Origin: Pyricularia pennisetigena
Taxonomy: Eukaryota; Ascomycota; Sordariomycetes; Magnaporthales; Pyriculariaceae
Direction of reading: 5' to 3'
Length of the DNA stretch: 64,000 nucleotides
Assembly: GCF_004337985.1 (NCBI RefSeq)
Contig: NC_043740.1
Coordinates: 4,091,030 to 4,155,029 of the forward strand
Positions 23,712 to 36,375 of the stretch are shown here, piece by piece (positions within the stretch are counted from its first letter, which is position 1; each line of letters starts with the position of its first letter). The notes under the pieces were generated by a model. That model saw only the letters and a program-made list of their open reading frames with translations, made no database searches and was not told where the DNA came from. A program made the position numbers and the translations under genes.

Positions 23712-24530
23712 CCTATTTGTATATGTGGCTATTTTGAACGTCTCATATTTGAAACGTTGCATAACGCAATCTTCAAAACCTTACCTATATTTATTTTATG
23801 CGTTTATTTTTACCAAAATAGGTTTGCCTGTGGATCACATGATCTGCATATAATCTGAGTTCATTTCTTTTGCCCAAATAGGTCAAAGGGGTACATGCAT
23901 GAATCGTATGCAATTGTATTGCATTATTTAATTAATACATGTTATACATTGCATAATCATTATGCATCATTGTGCATACTAATTATATATTATTGTGCAT
24001 ACGAATTATGCATCACTGTGCATAATTATACATCGTAGTATTTACTACGTGCTTAAGCTTATAATATAAATTTATTATTCTGTTATGCATTGCGTACTAA
24101 CTACGCATAGTTGTGCATAAATATGCATCGTAGTATATACCACGTGTTTAAGCTTATAATATAAGCTTTTCACTCTTACATACCCCCGTAACTTGTGTAA
24201 TAAAAACTTATTTTATTATATAAATTATACATAAAGTATTCTTCGTTTTAACATATAAAACCCAGTAGGAAAAAATCGTTAATATATTATATATGAATAT
24301 TCATGTCCAGCATACAAAACCCTTTGGAAAAAATCGCTAGATCATTATAACTTTCCGCAAAAACCCCAAAGTTCTTCAGGTAAAAAAGCTTCCTTTAATA
24401 TTTCCTAGATTCAGAAAACATTTATGGGCTGGATTTGGTACCGTTCTTTTTTAAAAAATCCGCCCGATTCCCCTTTTTGGTATATATACCAACTTTATCA
24501 AGCTCTTCTAAGCCGCTTCTTGTAAAAAGG
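23712..24530 (-). mobile_element. Deleted family A copy: truncated 3' LTR, PPT and pol end
   Basis: On the minus strand, from right to left, are the last codons of RNase H (24530 to about 24420, matching 14510-14630), the 3' untranslated part, a polypurine tract (24191-24183), and an A LTR that starts at 24182 and is cut off at 23712. The rest of the element is missing. A complete A LTR (24531-25481) directly joins the RNase H remnant. Confidence 0.75.
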
Positions 24531-25481
24531 AAGGTTATGTGATGAATTGTGAAGTGAATATATCTGTATAAAGTAGATATATATAAGGGGAAAAAGGTCA
24601 CTTTTATAAGTAACATAGATAGAGGTAAAAATTGTATTGATGGTTGAATGAATCAAGAGATCGATAAATAGATAGATCGATAGATGGATGGATGGATAGA
24701 TGGATAGATAGATAGATCATAAAACTTGCTCTAATTCTAAGGCGGGAAACTCTTCCCTATTTATCTGCAAAAGTATTGCATGTGGCAATCCATGTATTAC
24801 AAATCCACGTATTAAAGTTTGCATTTTATTTTCCATATTAGGATAAAATAAAACAACGCTTCAGCGTTCACCTATTTATATATGTGGCTATTTTGAACGT
24901 CTCATATTTGAAACGTTGTATGACGCAATCTTCAAAACCTTACCTGTATTTATGTCATGCGTTTTATTTTTACCAAAATAGGTTTGCCTGTGGATCGTAT
25001 GATCTGCAAATGATCTGCGTTCATTTCTTTTGCCCAAATAGGTCAAAAGTATACATGCATAAATTGTGTGCAATTGTATTGCATTATTTGATTAATACAC
25101 GTTATACATTGCATAAAGGTTATGCAGTATTGTGCATAATAATTATGCATTATTATGTATAATAATTATGCATCATTGTGCATAATAATTATACATTGTT
25201 GTGCATATTAATTATGCATTATTGTGCATAATTATGCATCGTAGTATTTACTACGTGCTTAAGCTTATGATATAAGTTTATTATTCTTTTATGCATTGCA
25301 TAATATTTATGCATAGTTGTTCATAATTATGCATCGTAGTATATATTACGTATTTAAGCTTATAATATAAGCTTATTATTCTTTTATGCACTGCATAATA
25401 ATTATGCATAATCGTGCATAATTATGTATCGTAGTATATATTACGTGCTTAAGCTTATAATATAAGCTTATTATTCTCATA
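24531..25481 (-). repeat. LTR of family A, minus strand
   Basis: A complete LTR from TATGAG (25481) to TTTTTACA (24531). It joins A pol sequence on the left and family C pol on the right, with no matching duplication (cttct against ataaa). Either it is the 5' LTR of an A copy with nearly all internal sequence deleted, or it is a product of recombination. It carries the short ORF at 24717-24824 on the minus strand. Confidence 0.8.
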
Positions 25482-28186
25482 ATAAATCGATATAACGTAT
25501 GCCCTTTTGGCTCGTTAAACCGTATATTTATACGTTGCCCCTGGTTTATTCGTCCTTACAAATTGCAATATGTCGAATTATCCTTTTTGTCGCATATTTT
25601 AACTTTTGTTATATATTTTAATTAAATAACCGTTAAACCTTTATTAGTTTCCTGGCTATATAATCGTCTGTAATTTAACTTAAAAAGCCGCTTTTTCGAA
25701 CTCCTTTTGCTTTTTCCGAATAGATTTTTTATTTCCTAAATTTAGCGTATTATTTGTTTGTATTCCCATAATACCAAAGTTTTCGTTTATTTGGAAAGGA
25801 GTAAATACGGGTCGTAAGTTAATGAAATGCAATTTCAGCGTTTTTTATAATAACGTTGATATTTGACGAACCAATGTAAACCTGCTTTTGCGAGTCCGTA
25901 AAAAGGTTTTTAAAATACAAACACAGTGTTGGTGGGATTTCAATATTCGATTTTTTTCGCGATTTGCACGAAAACGTCCTTTTATATTTTCGTGAAACTT
26001 TAAATGTATGTTTGGTTGATATCTTTAAATATTAGGTTGTATCCGACGTATTTAGTAGCCAGTGTTAAAGCTATTATAAGCTTTTGGTTGGACTATATTA
26101 TTTTAAGTGATTGCGTAAACAGTTTGTTTTTGAAATCGCTGTATCCCTGTATAATAAAACGTGATTTTTTATAAGGTCATTCTAATAACCCTCTAATTTC
26201 TTTTACGAATCGCAATCTGGAAACTTTTTAATTATTGAACTACTTTTTATATACCGGTTGCAGGATTCCTGCAATTAATAAAATGTTTATTTACCTCCTG
26301 TGATATGGACTTTTCGTACGGCTTTCCGGGAATTTTAATTCGGCTTTTTCGTTTATATTTAACGGTAAATTCGTGGGTTCGTTGCTCTTTCTCTGTTAAA
26401 CTGGATATTTGCCGTTTTGTGTATTTCTTTTTTATAGTCGTTCAAATTTCGTTTTTATATGGTTTTCTAATTTCGAATGACGTTTTTATGCTTTATCGTT
26501 CTTTAATATTATATCCCGGGGTGTGGTATTTATATTGTGATTTCGGGTTTTGCGTTCCTTGTTTTTGTGCATTCGTCTCGAGCATTTAATTTCCGATTCC
26601 CCGATTTTTTAGGTTTTCCCTTGCGTTTTAGCTGTTCGTGTTTTGGGTATCGGAATTTTGGTTCCTTCGATACGGTTTTATTCTTGTTTTTTATTTGCTT
26701 TATAAAACGGTGGTATGGTTTAATATGCGTGGTCCGAAACGCGGCAAAGCCATTAATTATATTAACCGTTACCATTAAATTTAATGCATCCAGTACCTCT
26801 CAAGGCCCGGTCCATTTATGTTTTTTTCTATATATTAGAACCATTAATCCCAGCTCCGATAATATTGGCATTTTCAATTCGATGTTCGGGCCATTTTTCG
26901 TTTTTATTGCTTTTTTAATTTTCTTTTGCGCCATTACTTTTCTAAATTCCTTTATAGCTTTATTGTAGGCTTCGGTACGTTATATTTAATTTTTCAAAGG
27001 CGTTAAATCGTAGGTAATACCTGGTATTACCCCGAATAACAGTAGGGTAGGTATTAGGCTGTTCGGGCCTATAGTATCACTTACGGCTTTTACCGTTATT
27101 TGCAGTGCGTTTTGCGGTATTATTTCCTGGTGTCCGATTTTTATTATTTCGTACGTTTTTCGTAACGTTTTATGGTAGGTTTCGACCTTTCCTAATAACC
27201 AATATACTTTAATTGGTTTTTGGCTGCATATTATACCGAAAAGTCTTGCCTCTGTGTTAAATCCGGCCGCGGTAAAATTTGTGTTTAAATTGTATATAAT
27301 AATATTGGGTGGTTTTAAATATGTATCGATCTAGCATTTTTTTAATATGTCCCATATTCTTTTGCTATTATATTGTTTAGAAAACGTGCAGTTTGGAATC
27401 TTGTGCTCGCGTCAATTACGTGTAAAATTGGTTCAAATTCCAAATACATTACTTCAATTACGATTTTGTAGTTAAGATTTATATCGTTTTTCAAAATGAA
27501 TCTAAAACGTTGGGGTGCGTTTCCTTTGATTTGGTAATGGTAATAAAACCGGTTTATTAGTTTTAATGTATTTCCGTTAACCTCGTGGCCTGTTTTTTGT
27601 AACGTTTTCCATAAACGTCTTACTAAGGGGTGGCCGAATTTTCGGTGAACTATTTTCATTTTTTTTCGGTTAAAAAGGTTATTGGCGTGTTCTTTGCTTT
27701 TATAGAATACGTTTCCCGTCCGCTTGGGTTTAATACCTGTAAAAAAAGCCATGGGTGCCCCCATTTGCGTAAGATTGGTATTTTCGTACTATCGGCCCTT
27801 ATAAGTTCGTTATTGGTATTACTTGAGTATATACCGAACTTATTTATATTTTTAATGCATACCAAAATGGTGTCCGAATTGGTATTACGTAGAACTTTAT
27901 CATACTAATGTACATATTTAAAATAATTTTTTCCATAGCGGTAATCCTTTCATTTATTCTAAAACGTATTTTAGTTTTATTCGGATTCGATTTATCGATT
28001 TGAATTTCCGGTTTTTTGCGTTGCAATATTTCCAATTGGCCAATACCGGCCGCGATTATCGCTGTAACGCCTATATCCGGTATAGTTTTATGGCAGATAT
28101 TAATTAAATCTAATTGATATAAAATTTAGTGCGGGAAACCTTTTTGCGGTTTTTCGTTTCCCTCAAACGTTATTTAGCTTTAATAT
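25482..28186 (-). pseudogene. Family C integrase and RT remnant
   Basis: The open piece 27764-27342 has a pre-integrase finger region (HRKFGHP with its His pair) followed by an integrase core start (EVMYLEFEPILHVIDASTRFQ, of which the first acid is Glu). Downstream pieces carry a GKVETYHKTLRKTYEII segment and an AVKAVSDT segment typical of one widespread group of fungal copia-like Pol proteins. At 26775-26530 lies FRTTHIKPYHR, the end of the integrase C-terminal domain. RT sequence fades out before 25482. Confidence 0.65.
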
Positions 28187-28752
28187 TGTTAATTATATGC
28201 GTTATTTAGCATGTTATGGGTCCACTTCTATTTGTATATAAGCCACAATAGATAGTGCCGAAGTGGGGCTGTTAGGGCTGTCGGATTTTCTATTATATTT
28301 TGTGTGTTGCAGGAGTTGCGATTCAAAGTCAGCGAGTGGGGTTTCATCCTGTACCGGGTTTAATACCCACCCTGCACTTACGAGTCAGCTACCCTGTACC
28401 GGGTTGAAATTTTCACCAAGTTAGCAAATCAGTCCGAACCCAGAGATGGTTTGTATGGCGTAAGGGTGCTTTTTCCAAAACCTATATAAAATAATTTTTC
28501 GGAAAGCCGTGTGCGGGACCGGAGCGCTTTCTGGCGTACGGACCCCCACTTCGATGTCGGAGAGTATGTAAGGGAGACAAAGCAAAGTCTCCCCCACCAA
28601 TGAATCAAATCTATTAATCCCAAAATTAGTGAACCACTTTAGTGAATTTAGTGCATTTAAGCCCTGTAATTACAGGTTTTTACAACGCGACTAGCACTAC
28701 GCCGCACCTAGGCTAATGCCTAAACCCCTGTTGGCAACCCATATTGTTAACA
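28187..28752 (+). repeat. Solo LTR, family B, with 5-bp target-site duplication
   Basis: A 566-bp LTR, TGTTAAT to GTTAACA, flanked by aatat at 28182-28186 and 28753-28757. It lies in family C gag-pol sequence. The copy is comparatively little mutated. Confidence 0.92.
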
Positions 28753-28818
28753 AATATAATTTGAAGCGGAATATTTCGTCTATTAAAAGTGCCGCCGTTT
28801 TATAATTTATGAGACAAA

Positions 28819-29199
28819 TTAACGTATATCCGTCCGAATCGTTTGTATTTGCTTTTTCGCTATTAAATTCGTCCTTCGAATCTTTTTCCTTATATTCCTT
28901 ATTTCCGTTGTTTTTGCCGTTGGTAAAAAATCATTTATTTCGCCGTTGGTTTCCTTTTCAGTATTTCTTATTTCGTTTTTTTTTGCTTTCTCCACCGTTG
29001 ATTTTTTTTCATATATGGTTCGAAGGTTTATACCCCGGTTTACCGTACATATAATATTTTGGTTTTTGAAAAATTGGCCAAGCCGTTTTTTATGTTTTCG
29101 GCGCGGGCAATAGCTACTACGTCGCTTTTTGCCGCCTTTATATTTTTTATATTTCCGGTCGATCAAAAACATGTTATGTGCCGCATATCGTTTTTCCAA
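28819..29199 (-). pseudogene. Family C gag remnant with basic segment
   Basis: A 126-codon open stretch. Near its N-terminus it has DRKYKKYKGGKKRRSSY followed by CPRRKHKKR, similar to the basic linker that precedes the zinc knuckle of the fungal copia-like group seen in the integrase part. The knuckle itself is not intact. The rest is Lys- and Arg-rich. Confidence 0.55.
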
Positions 29200-29239
29200 T
29201 TTTAAATTATTAGATATTTGGTCTGATAATGCCGGGAAT

Positions 29240-29923
29240 TATAAGAATAATAAGTTTATATTATAAGTTTTAGCACGTGGTGAGTATCATGATGCACAAT
29301 TATGCATAATTTAATTATGCAATGTAAAATGTGTATCAATTAACTAATTCAATATAATTGCATACGATTTATGCATGCACCATTTTGATTTACATGGGTA
29401 AGAGAAATGAACGCGGAGTATACGTAGATTATGTGTTCTATGTACGATCCACACGCAAACCTATTTGGTAAAAATAAACGCATGATATAAATATAGGTAA
29501 GGTTTGGACGATTGCGTTATGCAACGTTTCAAATTCAAGACGTTTAAAATAGCCACATATATAAATAGGTACGCTTATGCGTTGTTTTGTTATATCCTAA
29601 TTGGGAAAATAAAATGCAAATCATAATACGTGGATTTATAATACATGGATTGTTAAATGCAATACTTTTGCAGATGGATAGGGAAGAATTTCCCGCCTTA
29701 GAATTAGAGGAAGTTTGAGTATCTATCGATCCATCCATTCATCCATTTATCTATCTATCTATTAGATTGTACGGATTCCTATTTAACAGAAAACCAACTA
29801 TCAACTATTGATACAATTTTTACCTCTATTTTACTCATAAAAAGTGACCTTTTTCCCCTTATATATATTTACTTTATACAGATATATTCACTTTACAATT
29901 GATTTCATGACCTTCCTTTCAAC
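29240..29923 (+). repeat. Solo LTR, family A (shortened)
   Basis: A 684-bp LTR with TATAAGAATAATAAG at the start. It lacks part of the second 100-bp unit and many of the ATGCATAATTAT repeats. The short ORF at 29614-29718 is kept. No clear target-site duplication. Confidence 0.75.
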
Positions 29924-31343
29924 TTTTCTTTCGTAATCGCGCTTAATTTTAACGTTTTCGAAGCTGATAAAGTTCCAATTTTTATAATATATCAAACGTG
30001 AAAACGGTGTTTTAAACCGTTTTTTAAATTTTAAATACATTTCCACCAACGTTATTCGCCTATTTATGTGTTTTAAAAGATGCGTTTTTCCGCCTTTTGT
30101 TGAAATGATTGAGAATAATAAATGGATTTCGGCTATAGGGATTTATAACATATTGCAAATGTTTATAAAACCTTTGATTTTATCGTCCAACGTATCGTAT
30201 AGCTTTCCCGAATAGGTTTCCCTCCTATTCCACGCGCTGTTAAACGCTTTTATTGGGCATAGGTCGATTGGTTTGTTTAAGGATTTGCAATGGTGGGATT
30301 TATTCGTAAATATTTAGCGTTTTTTTTTGTTTCGTTACATCCCCTATTACTTATTATATTGCATTGCTACTTTAATGCTCCGCTCTATAAAATGGTACAA
30401 TTTTGTTTTCGTTAAAATTCTCTCCTTTTGGGAATTTAGTAAAACCTTTAATCTTTTAATTCGCGGAAAGGGTAATATTAATTGAGCCCTTTTTTGCAAA
30501 CCCTTTATAATCCTCCTTTTATTTTTTTTTAAAATAACGTTTTCCATATTTTTGCTTTTTGGTTCCGTCGTTTGGAAGTTCCGGTTATTGGGTAATAAAA
30601 TTGCTCATATAAACACTTAATAATTCCAATATGCCGTTTCGGTAAATCGTTGACCTTTTTTTCCATTTTTTCTACCTGGTAAAATAATTCCATAGAATTC
30701 CAAATACATTTTCTATTTTTTTTGAATTAAAAAATTGTAAATGATAAAATAATTTCCAATCGATCTTTCGAAATCTTTTTAGTACGAAATTAACAATGTT
30801 TTTCCGGGCTGGTCCTCCCTAAATCGGTTAAAAAGTTTAAAAATCCACGTTTTTCGTCGAATTACTAATACCTTTTCCAGGGCTTCGGGGAGCTCGTGGA
30901 GGGTTTATAAAGGAATTCCGCGTCGATTCGTTCCTTTATTAATAAAGGTAGTTGGAAATTTGACAATATATTGCCGAGGAGGGTTCGTACCTTAATATAG
31001 CGCTCGTCGTTAACCTGGGAACTGGTTTTTGCGCTTATTCTGCCGTATTCTGTCCAATATTACACGTTTTTGCTGTTATTTGTTAGTTTATCAGGGAGCT
31101 TACCTAAATAGTAAAATCTAAAAGCCCCTAAGCGTTCGTAAAATAATTGTTATTGTTTCCTTTTTATTACGTAAGGTTTTGTAGAAGCGTAACCCGGTTA
31201 ATGTAAAAATCCTAATTGGTTAGGGCGGCTTTGTTTGATTAACCGTAAATTATTCTGTTAGTCCTAAACATTAATAAAATAACGGTATTAACGTTTAATC
31301 CCTTTATTTTACTTTTCTATATTCTTTAAATAATCCTAATTAA
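29924..31343 (-). pseudogene. Family C leader and gag upstream part, degraded
   Basis: This is AT-rich sequence between the family C LTR and its gag remnant. The only open frame of note is 30547-30347 on the minus strand (66 codons, Lys- and Arg-rich). By position it should be leader and gag N-terminus. No domain can be named. Confidence 0.4.
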
Positions 31344-31559
31344 TGTTAATAGGTTTTTCGTAATATCGATCGATTAACAGAGCGTTTTTCTACGAGTATA
31401 AAAATATATTAATTGTTTATTTTATAAAACTGTTTCAAGGTGAGTATCTGAACGTCTTTCCGTTTTATATTTCGCAATTGGGCGGGTGAGTCACGTGCAA
31501 TTGGCTTGTGCGGTATTGCACGTAATTCATTGCTTTATTGTTAGTTTGACCGCGGTTCA
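31344..31559 (-). repeat. Family C LTR (216 bp), probable 5' LTR
   Basis: It begins TGAACCGCGG and ends CCTATTAACA on the minus strand. A second copy lies at 50360-50582. It contains a TATAAAAC-like box. Its place upstream of minus-strand C gag fits a 5' LTR. No half-tRNA primer site follows it, unlike families A, B and D. Confidence 0.5.
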
Positions 31560-31574
31560 CTCTAGTTTAACATC

Positions 31575-33050
31575 ATTGAAATTTTATTACGTACGGGAGT
31601 TAATTATAAAACAGTTCATAACCTTAAAATACCTGGAATCCAAACAAATATCCGCCAATAGCTTGATGAAACTCTTAACACTTCTAATTTACAAGGCTTT
31701 TTATAAAATTTATAAGGTTTAAACCCCTAAAACTTCAGTCTTTACCTAGGAAATTTTGGGGAATACAAATAATTCGTTAACTAATTACCCATTAAAATTC
31801 CATTATTTGCAATATTGGGTATTTATTAGTTCAATACCGGCCGTATTACCTGTATTTACACTGCAAAGGCTAATTAATAAGCAATTCATACCGACCTTAT
31901 ACCCGATGTGAAATCGGAATTAATATAACCAGCGTTTTGGGTAATTCACCCATTTTGAAATACCTTATATAATATGGTTAATTTGGATTATTACCAACGA
32001 ATAGCCAAATTATTTACCTGCTTTAATAGTTAATTGCGTGGGTTAATGTTATTTAAATCAGGGGTTCGAATCCGGGGGTTATTATAATTTTAAGGGTTTT
32101 TTCCAATTCGGGGGTCCGTCCGTTTGGGGGGTTATAGGTCGTTACAAAAGGTTTAATTATCCAGGGGGTTTATACCGAGAATGCAAATCGGGTTGGGACA
32201 TAAAATGGATTTTTTTGGTTTTATTTTTGTATACTTTTCTTTTTCGACTTTATATAAATAATAGCAAAAAAAGGGGGTTTTAGTTATATGCGTTATTTAG
32301 GATATAATAGATCCATTTTTAGTTATATACAAACCACGATAAATAGTGCGGAAATGGGGCTGTCGGGGTTATCGGATTATCAGTTATTTTATATCGCAAG
32401 AATCGCGATTAAAAGGTCAGCAAATAATATGGATTCCTGCCTAAGGCACGTATTAAGTGATAAAATACAGAAGCGGATTAAGGACAATATATAAAAGGGA
32501 AAAAACGTTACCACGACCCGGACACATACACCTTTCCTTCCTTTTCCCCTTAGCGTTAATAATAACACCAATTAGGATACTTAACGGTCCCAAGGCCGTT
32601 GGCTTACCCTATAACAGCAAATGGGGTTTACCCTATACCGGGTTTAACACCCACCCTGCACCTACGACTTAGTTACCCTATATTGGGTTAGACCTTTACC
32701 AAATTGGCAAATTAGTGCGAACCCAAAAATGGTTTATATGGAATTAAGGGTATTTTTTCAATAACGTACACATAATAATTTTTCGGACAATTGTCTGCGG
32801 TACCGGAACGCTTTCTGGCGTGCGGACCCCCATTTCGATGTCGGAAACTACATAAAGGAAATAGAGCAAAATTTCCCCCACCAATAAATTTAAACTATTA
32901 ATCCCAAGATTAGTAAACCATTTTAATAAACAATTTTAATGCATTTAATTAATTTAAAACCCTGTAATGACAGGCCTTCAAAGCGGAATTAGCACCACGC
33001 CGCACCTAGGCTAATGCCTAAACCAATGTTAATAACCTATATTATTAACA
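31575..33050 (+). mobile_element. 3' end of a family B element
   Basis: It matches 22440-23711 in order: the RNase H C-terminal end (31575-31722), 3' untranslated region, polypurine tract (32266-32277) and 3' LTR (32278-33050). The LTR is about 200 bp longer than usual because of a small insertion at 32426-32614. The 5' portion is replaced by the family C LTR. Confidence 0.8.
32426..32614. mobile_element. 189-bp MITE-like insertion with 8-bp duplication
   Basis: Within the B LTR, cagcaaat occurs at 32418-32425 and again at 32615-32622. Other B LTR copies have the site once (cagcgagt before mutation). The insert has only weak inverted ends (AATATGG against TTATAGGG). The 8-bp duplication fits the hAT superfamily. 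No coding capacity. Confidence 0.6.
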
Positions 33051-33651
33051 AAACCGTATATTGTTCCGGCCGTTATATCGTGTTATTCAATACCGTATTT
33101 GTTTATATTTACTATATATTAGCGCTTAATTTCGAATTCGGTAATTATTCGTTGGTATTGGTTATAAAACGCCCGGATCGATTCGGCCGTGGTTTTTTTT
33201 AAAATTCGCGCACCCTCTAAAAAATCCCGGATTTGGTTTTAATATCCTTATTAGGCGTAAAAAACCGGCCAACCAACGTTTACTGAAAACCTTCACGCGT
33301 TTTTCCGGCGGTATTAGAAAAAAAGCGAAATTTTTAATTATTTAGTGCGTGGGCTCCTTTCCAGCGAATTTTTCGATTTCGATCCAACGGTTACCAAATT
33401 TTCCCTGTTCGTTAAAAAACAGCTAATACAGTTTATGGGTTTATTTTCGATCGAAAACGCCGTTGGGGCGACGTATGAGGGTGGTTTTTGGCACGGCCCA
33501 CTGCGCGGCCGCTTTATTTTTTGAAATGCCCGTTTTACGGTTTTAACCGCCAAGGTAAGCCTAAATTTCAAATCTTTCGGTATTACGGCTTTTTGTCGGT
33601 TTTTAAAACGCGTTATTTGCGGTGCCTTGTGGCCATAAGGTAGGTGGGTTA
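33051..33651 (-). pseudogene. Unrecognised minus-strand coding remnant
   Basis: Minus-strand frames over 33640-33060 are unusually open for this region. A Lys-, Arg- and Pro-rich stretch runs to 33338 and weaker pieces continue leftward. No known domain is recognised. The stretch ends abruptly at the inverted end of the DNA element at 33652, so the longer open frame that crosses 33652 is a chimera. It may be an older gene or transposon remnant. Confidence 0.35.
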
Positions 33652-34925
33652 TAATTTCAGTATTCAAACTAAACCCCCCTGTGTTGCAGTGGGGACCGAA
33701 CGCTCCATATACCTTGCAGCCACATGGTTTTTCGACCAATTATATTAGCCGAAAAGAACGCGCTCGCTCTAGTCTAAGGAGAATTTGTTGCATTTCGCCC
33801 TTTTTAACGGTTATATATAATATATTCGCACTATCTTGGCCAAAGAAATAGTATAATTATAATGTGCAATTAAGTATTCGCAACAAAAATAAATAGAAAT
33901 TACAAGAATATAAAGTAACCTGCGTTGAGTTAAATAGAGCTTGCTGAGTTTTTTGATTACGGTGGCGCTTTTGTAGCTGGTGTATTTGGAAAGATATTCA
34001 AATTTGTAGTAAAATTTGTAATTTTGCAGTATATTTAAATTTTATTTCGAATAATGGTATATATTATAAATTGAAAACTGGATTACAATATTAATGGTTT
34101 AGCGGACCCAAAACCGCAAAATGGATGCAATTTTCGATGAAAACGAAAAGTATATTAATATTTTCATATTAACTGATAATTTATTAAAACATTAAATACT
34201 TTACACAAATATTGGCAAAATTTAAAGCAGTTTTGATATATTTACTAAATATATACATAGCCATTATCAGACTGTTGGTTTCTGAATGGTATTCAATTGA
34301 ATATAGCAAAAACTAGAAAACGAACACAAATTAAGCATTTTTGTATATAGAAAAATCAAAAAAGCGGTTAGTATAAATCGGATTTCACGTTGACGATTGT
34401 CTATATACGTCATCTACTCCTTCAAATTTTGATTGAATTAATGTCAAAATGGGTAAAAATACAAAAGCGTTTTAATTGTAAATCATATACAAAATTGTAT
34501 ATACCTTACTTATCCGCATATTTAACGGCTTATAGAATTGAATCTAGGTACCAAACTGCAATATTATAATCTATGTGTATTTGTCACTCCCCACGTGCAG
34601 AAATTAAGAAGGCTGGCTGCAAAATGAAAATAATATACAATTAACTAAATGAAGCAAAAAGATTAATAAAATACACATTTAGCAATTTTCCTTATAAAAA
34701 GTTATAACAGCCAATATTATAAATTGAATTATAGGTAGGCGTTTCTTTACATACCTCATCCAATCCCTGAAGCTTTGGTTTCATTATCGTTGAAATTGGT
34801 AGAAATATAAACGAGTTTCGATTGTAAATTATATATAAAAATGTATAAACTTTGCCTATCGGCTTATTTAACTGCTTATATAGTCCGGTATATATACGAA
34901 ACTTGCATATAACGGTATAAATATA
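33652..34925 (+). mobile_element. TIR DNA element, left part (non-autonomous)
   Basis: It starts TAATTTCAG, a C-to-T mutated form of the TAGTCTCAG end seen at 52019. The terminal 150 bp contain the GTGGGGACCGAACGCTCC segment and TTGTTGCATTTCGCC, a mutated form of the TTGTCGCATTTCGCC motif shared with the other copies. The inside is very AT-rich with no long frame. A family A LTR follows at 34926. Confidence 0.6.
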
Positions 34926-35778
34926 TGTTGAAAAGAAGGTTATGTGATGAATTGTGAAGTGAATATATCTGTATAAGGTAGATATATATAAGGGGAAAAT
35001 GGTCACTTTTATAAGTAAGATAAATAGAGGTAAAAATTGTATTGATGGTTGACTGAATCGAGAGATCGATGGATAGATCGATAGATATATAGATAGATTA
35101 TAAAACTTCCTCTAATTCTAAGGCGGGAAACTCTTCCCTATTTATCTGCAAAAGTATTGCATGTGGCAATCCATGTATTACAAATCCACGAATTAAGGTT
35201 TGCATTGTATTTTCCCAATTAGGATAAAATAAAACAACGTATTAGCGTTCACCTATTTATGTATGTGGCTACTTTGAACGTCTCATATTTGAAACGTTGT
35301 ATGACGCAATCTTCAAAACCTTACCTTTACTTATATTATGCGTTTATTTTTACCAAAATAGGTTTGCCTGTGGATCGCATGATTTGCACATGATCTGCAT
35401 ATGATCTGCGTTCATTTCTTTTGCCCAAATAGGTCAAAAGTGTACATGCATGAATTGTATGCAATTGTATTGCATTATTTGATTAATAAACGTTATACAT
35501 TGCATAAGGTTTATGCAGTATTGTGCATAATAATCATACATTATTTGTGCACATTAATTATACATTGTTATGCATATCAAGGATGCACTATTGTGCATAA
35601 TAATTATACATTATTGTGCATAATTATGCATCGTAGTATATATCACGTATTTAAGCTTATAAAACAAGCTTATTATTCTTTTGCGCACTGTATAATAATT
35701 ATGCATGATTGTGCATAATTATGTATGGTAGTATATATTACGTGCTTAAGCTTATAATATAAGCTTATTATTCTCATA
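34926..35778 (-). repeat. Solo LTR, family A, with 5-bp target-site duplication
   Basis: An 853-bp LTR, minus strand, TATGAG at 35778 to CTTTTCAACA at 34926. It is flanked by atata at 34921-34925 and 35779-35783. It sits inside the TIR DNA element. Short ORF at 35098-35205 on the minus strand. Confidence 0.9.
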
Positions 35779-36260
35779 ATATATACGACCCTCCACGTGC
35801 AAAAATTATAAAACTTGGTTGAAAATTAAAAATAATATTAAAAAAATCGAAAATCGAAGAAAAAGTCGAAAAAACAGTACCGACATGAAGGCATCAAGGG
35901 CAGGTGGTATCCAATTTTGCCGGTGTAGCAGATAAAAGAATAAATGAAATCGCTGCTTATAGCCGTATTAAACGCTATTTTCAATGATGTTTTCTTTTTT
36001 GTAATATTTTGCGTACTTGTGGAATAACAAAGCAATGTCGGTCGCAAAAATGTCAAAAATACCGCCACAAACCTAGTTTCAGTGCTTAAACTAAACCCCC
36101 TGCTTCGCAATAGGGACCGAACGCTCCCTATCTTTTAGCCACAGGGTTTTTCGACCAATGTAATTGGTCGACAAAAATCGCGCTCGTTCTAATCTAAGGA
36201 CAATTTGTCGCATTTCGCCGCTTATAGCGGTATTACCAATACCAAACCCAACGTCGTCGC
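35779..36260. mobile_element. TIR DNA element, right part, with a second end sequence
   Basis: Bases 35779-36073 match 52160-52470 in reverse, so they continue the element interrupted at 34926. At 36074 a TAGTTTCAG end in plus orientation begins, followed by the same GGGACCGAACGCTCC and TTTGTCGCATTTCGCC motifs up to about 36260. The join means that an end fragment of another copy was inserted or recombined here. No coding sequence. Confidence 0.5.
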
Positions 36261-36375
36261 AACACCGTTGATTATAACTACTATTAATAGAAAAAAACGT
36301 TTTTATACAATAATTATCCATCCAAATTAACCATTTTCCTGTTATTATTAAATTTGAACAACGCCTAACCCAATA

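Larger units (their letters stand above)
25482..31343 (-). mobile_element. Family C copia-like retrotransposon internal region
   Basis: The internal region is read right to left, from gag (31343 to about 28753) to integrase and the start of RT (25482), and is truncated in RT. Two solo LTRs, B (28187-28752) and A (29240-29923), have inserted into it. Its own 5' LTR appears to be 31344-31559. It is heavily mutated throughout. Confidence 0.7.
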
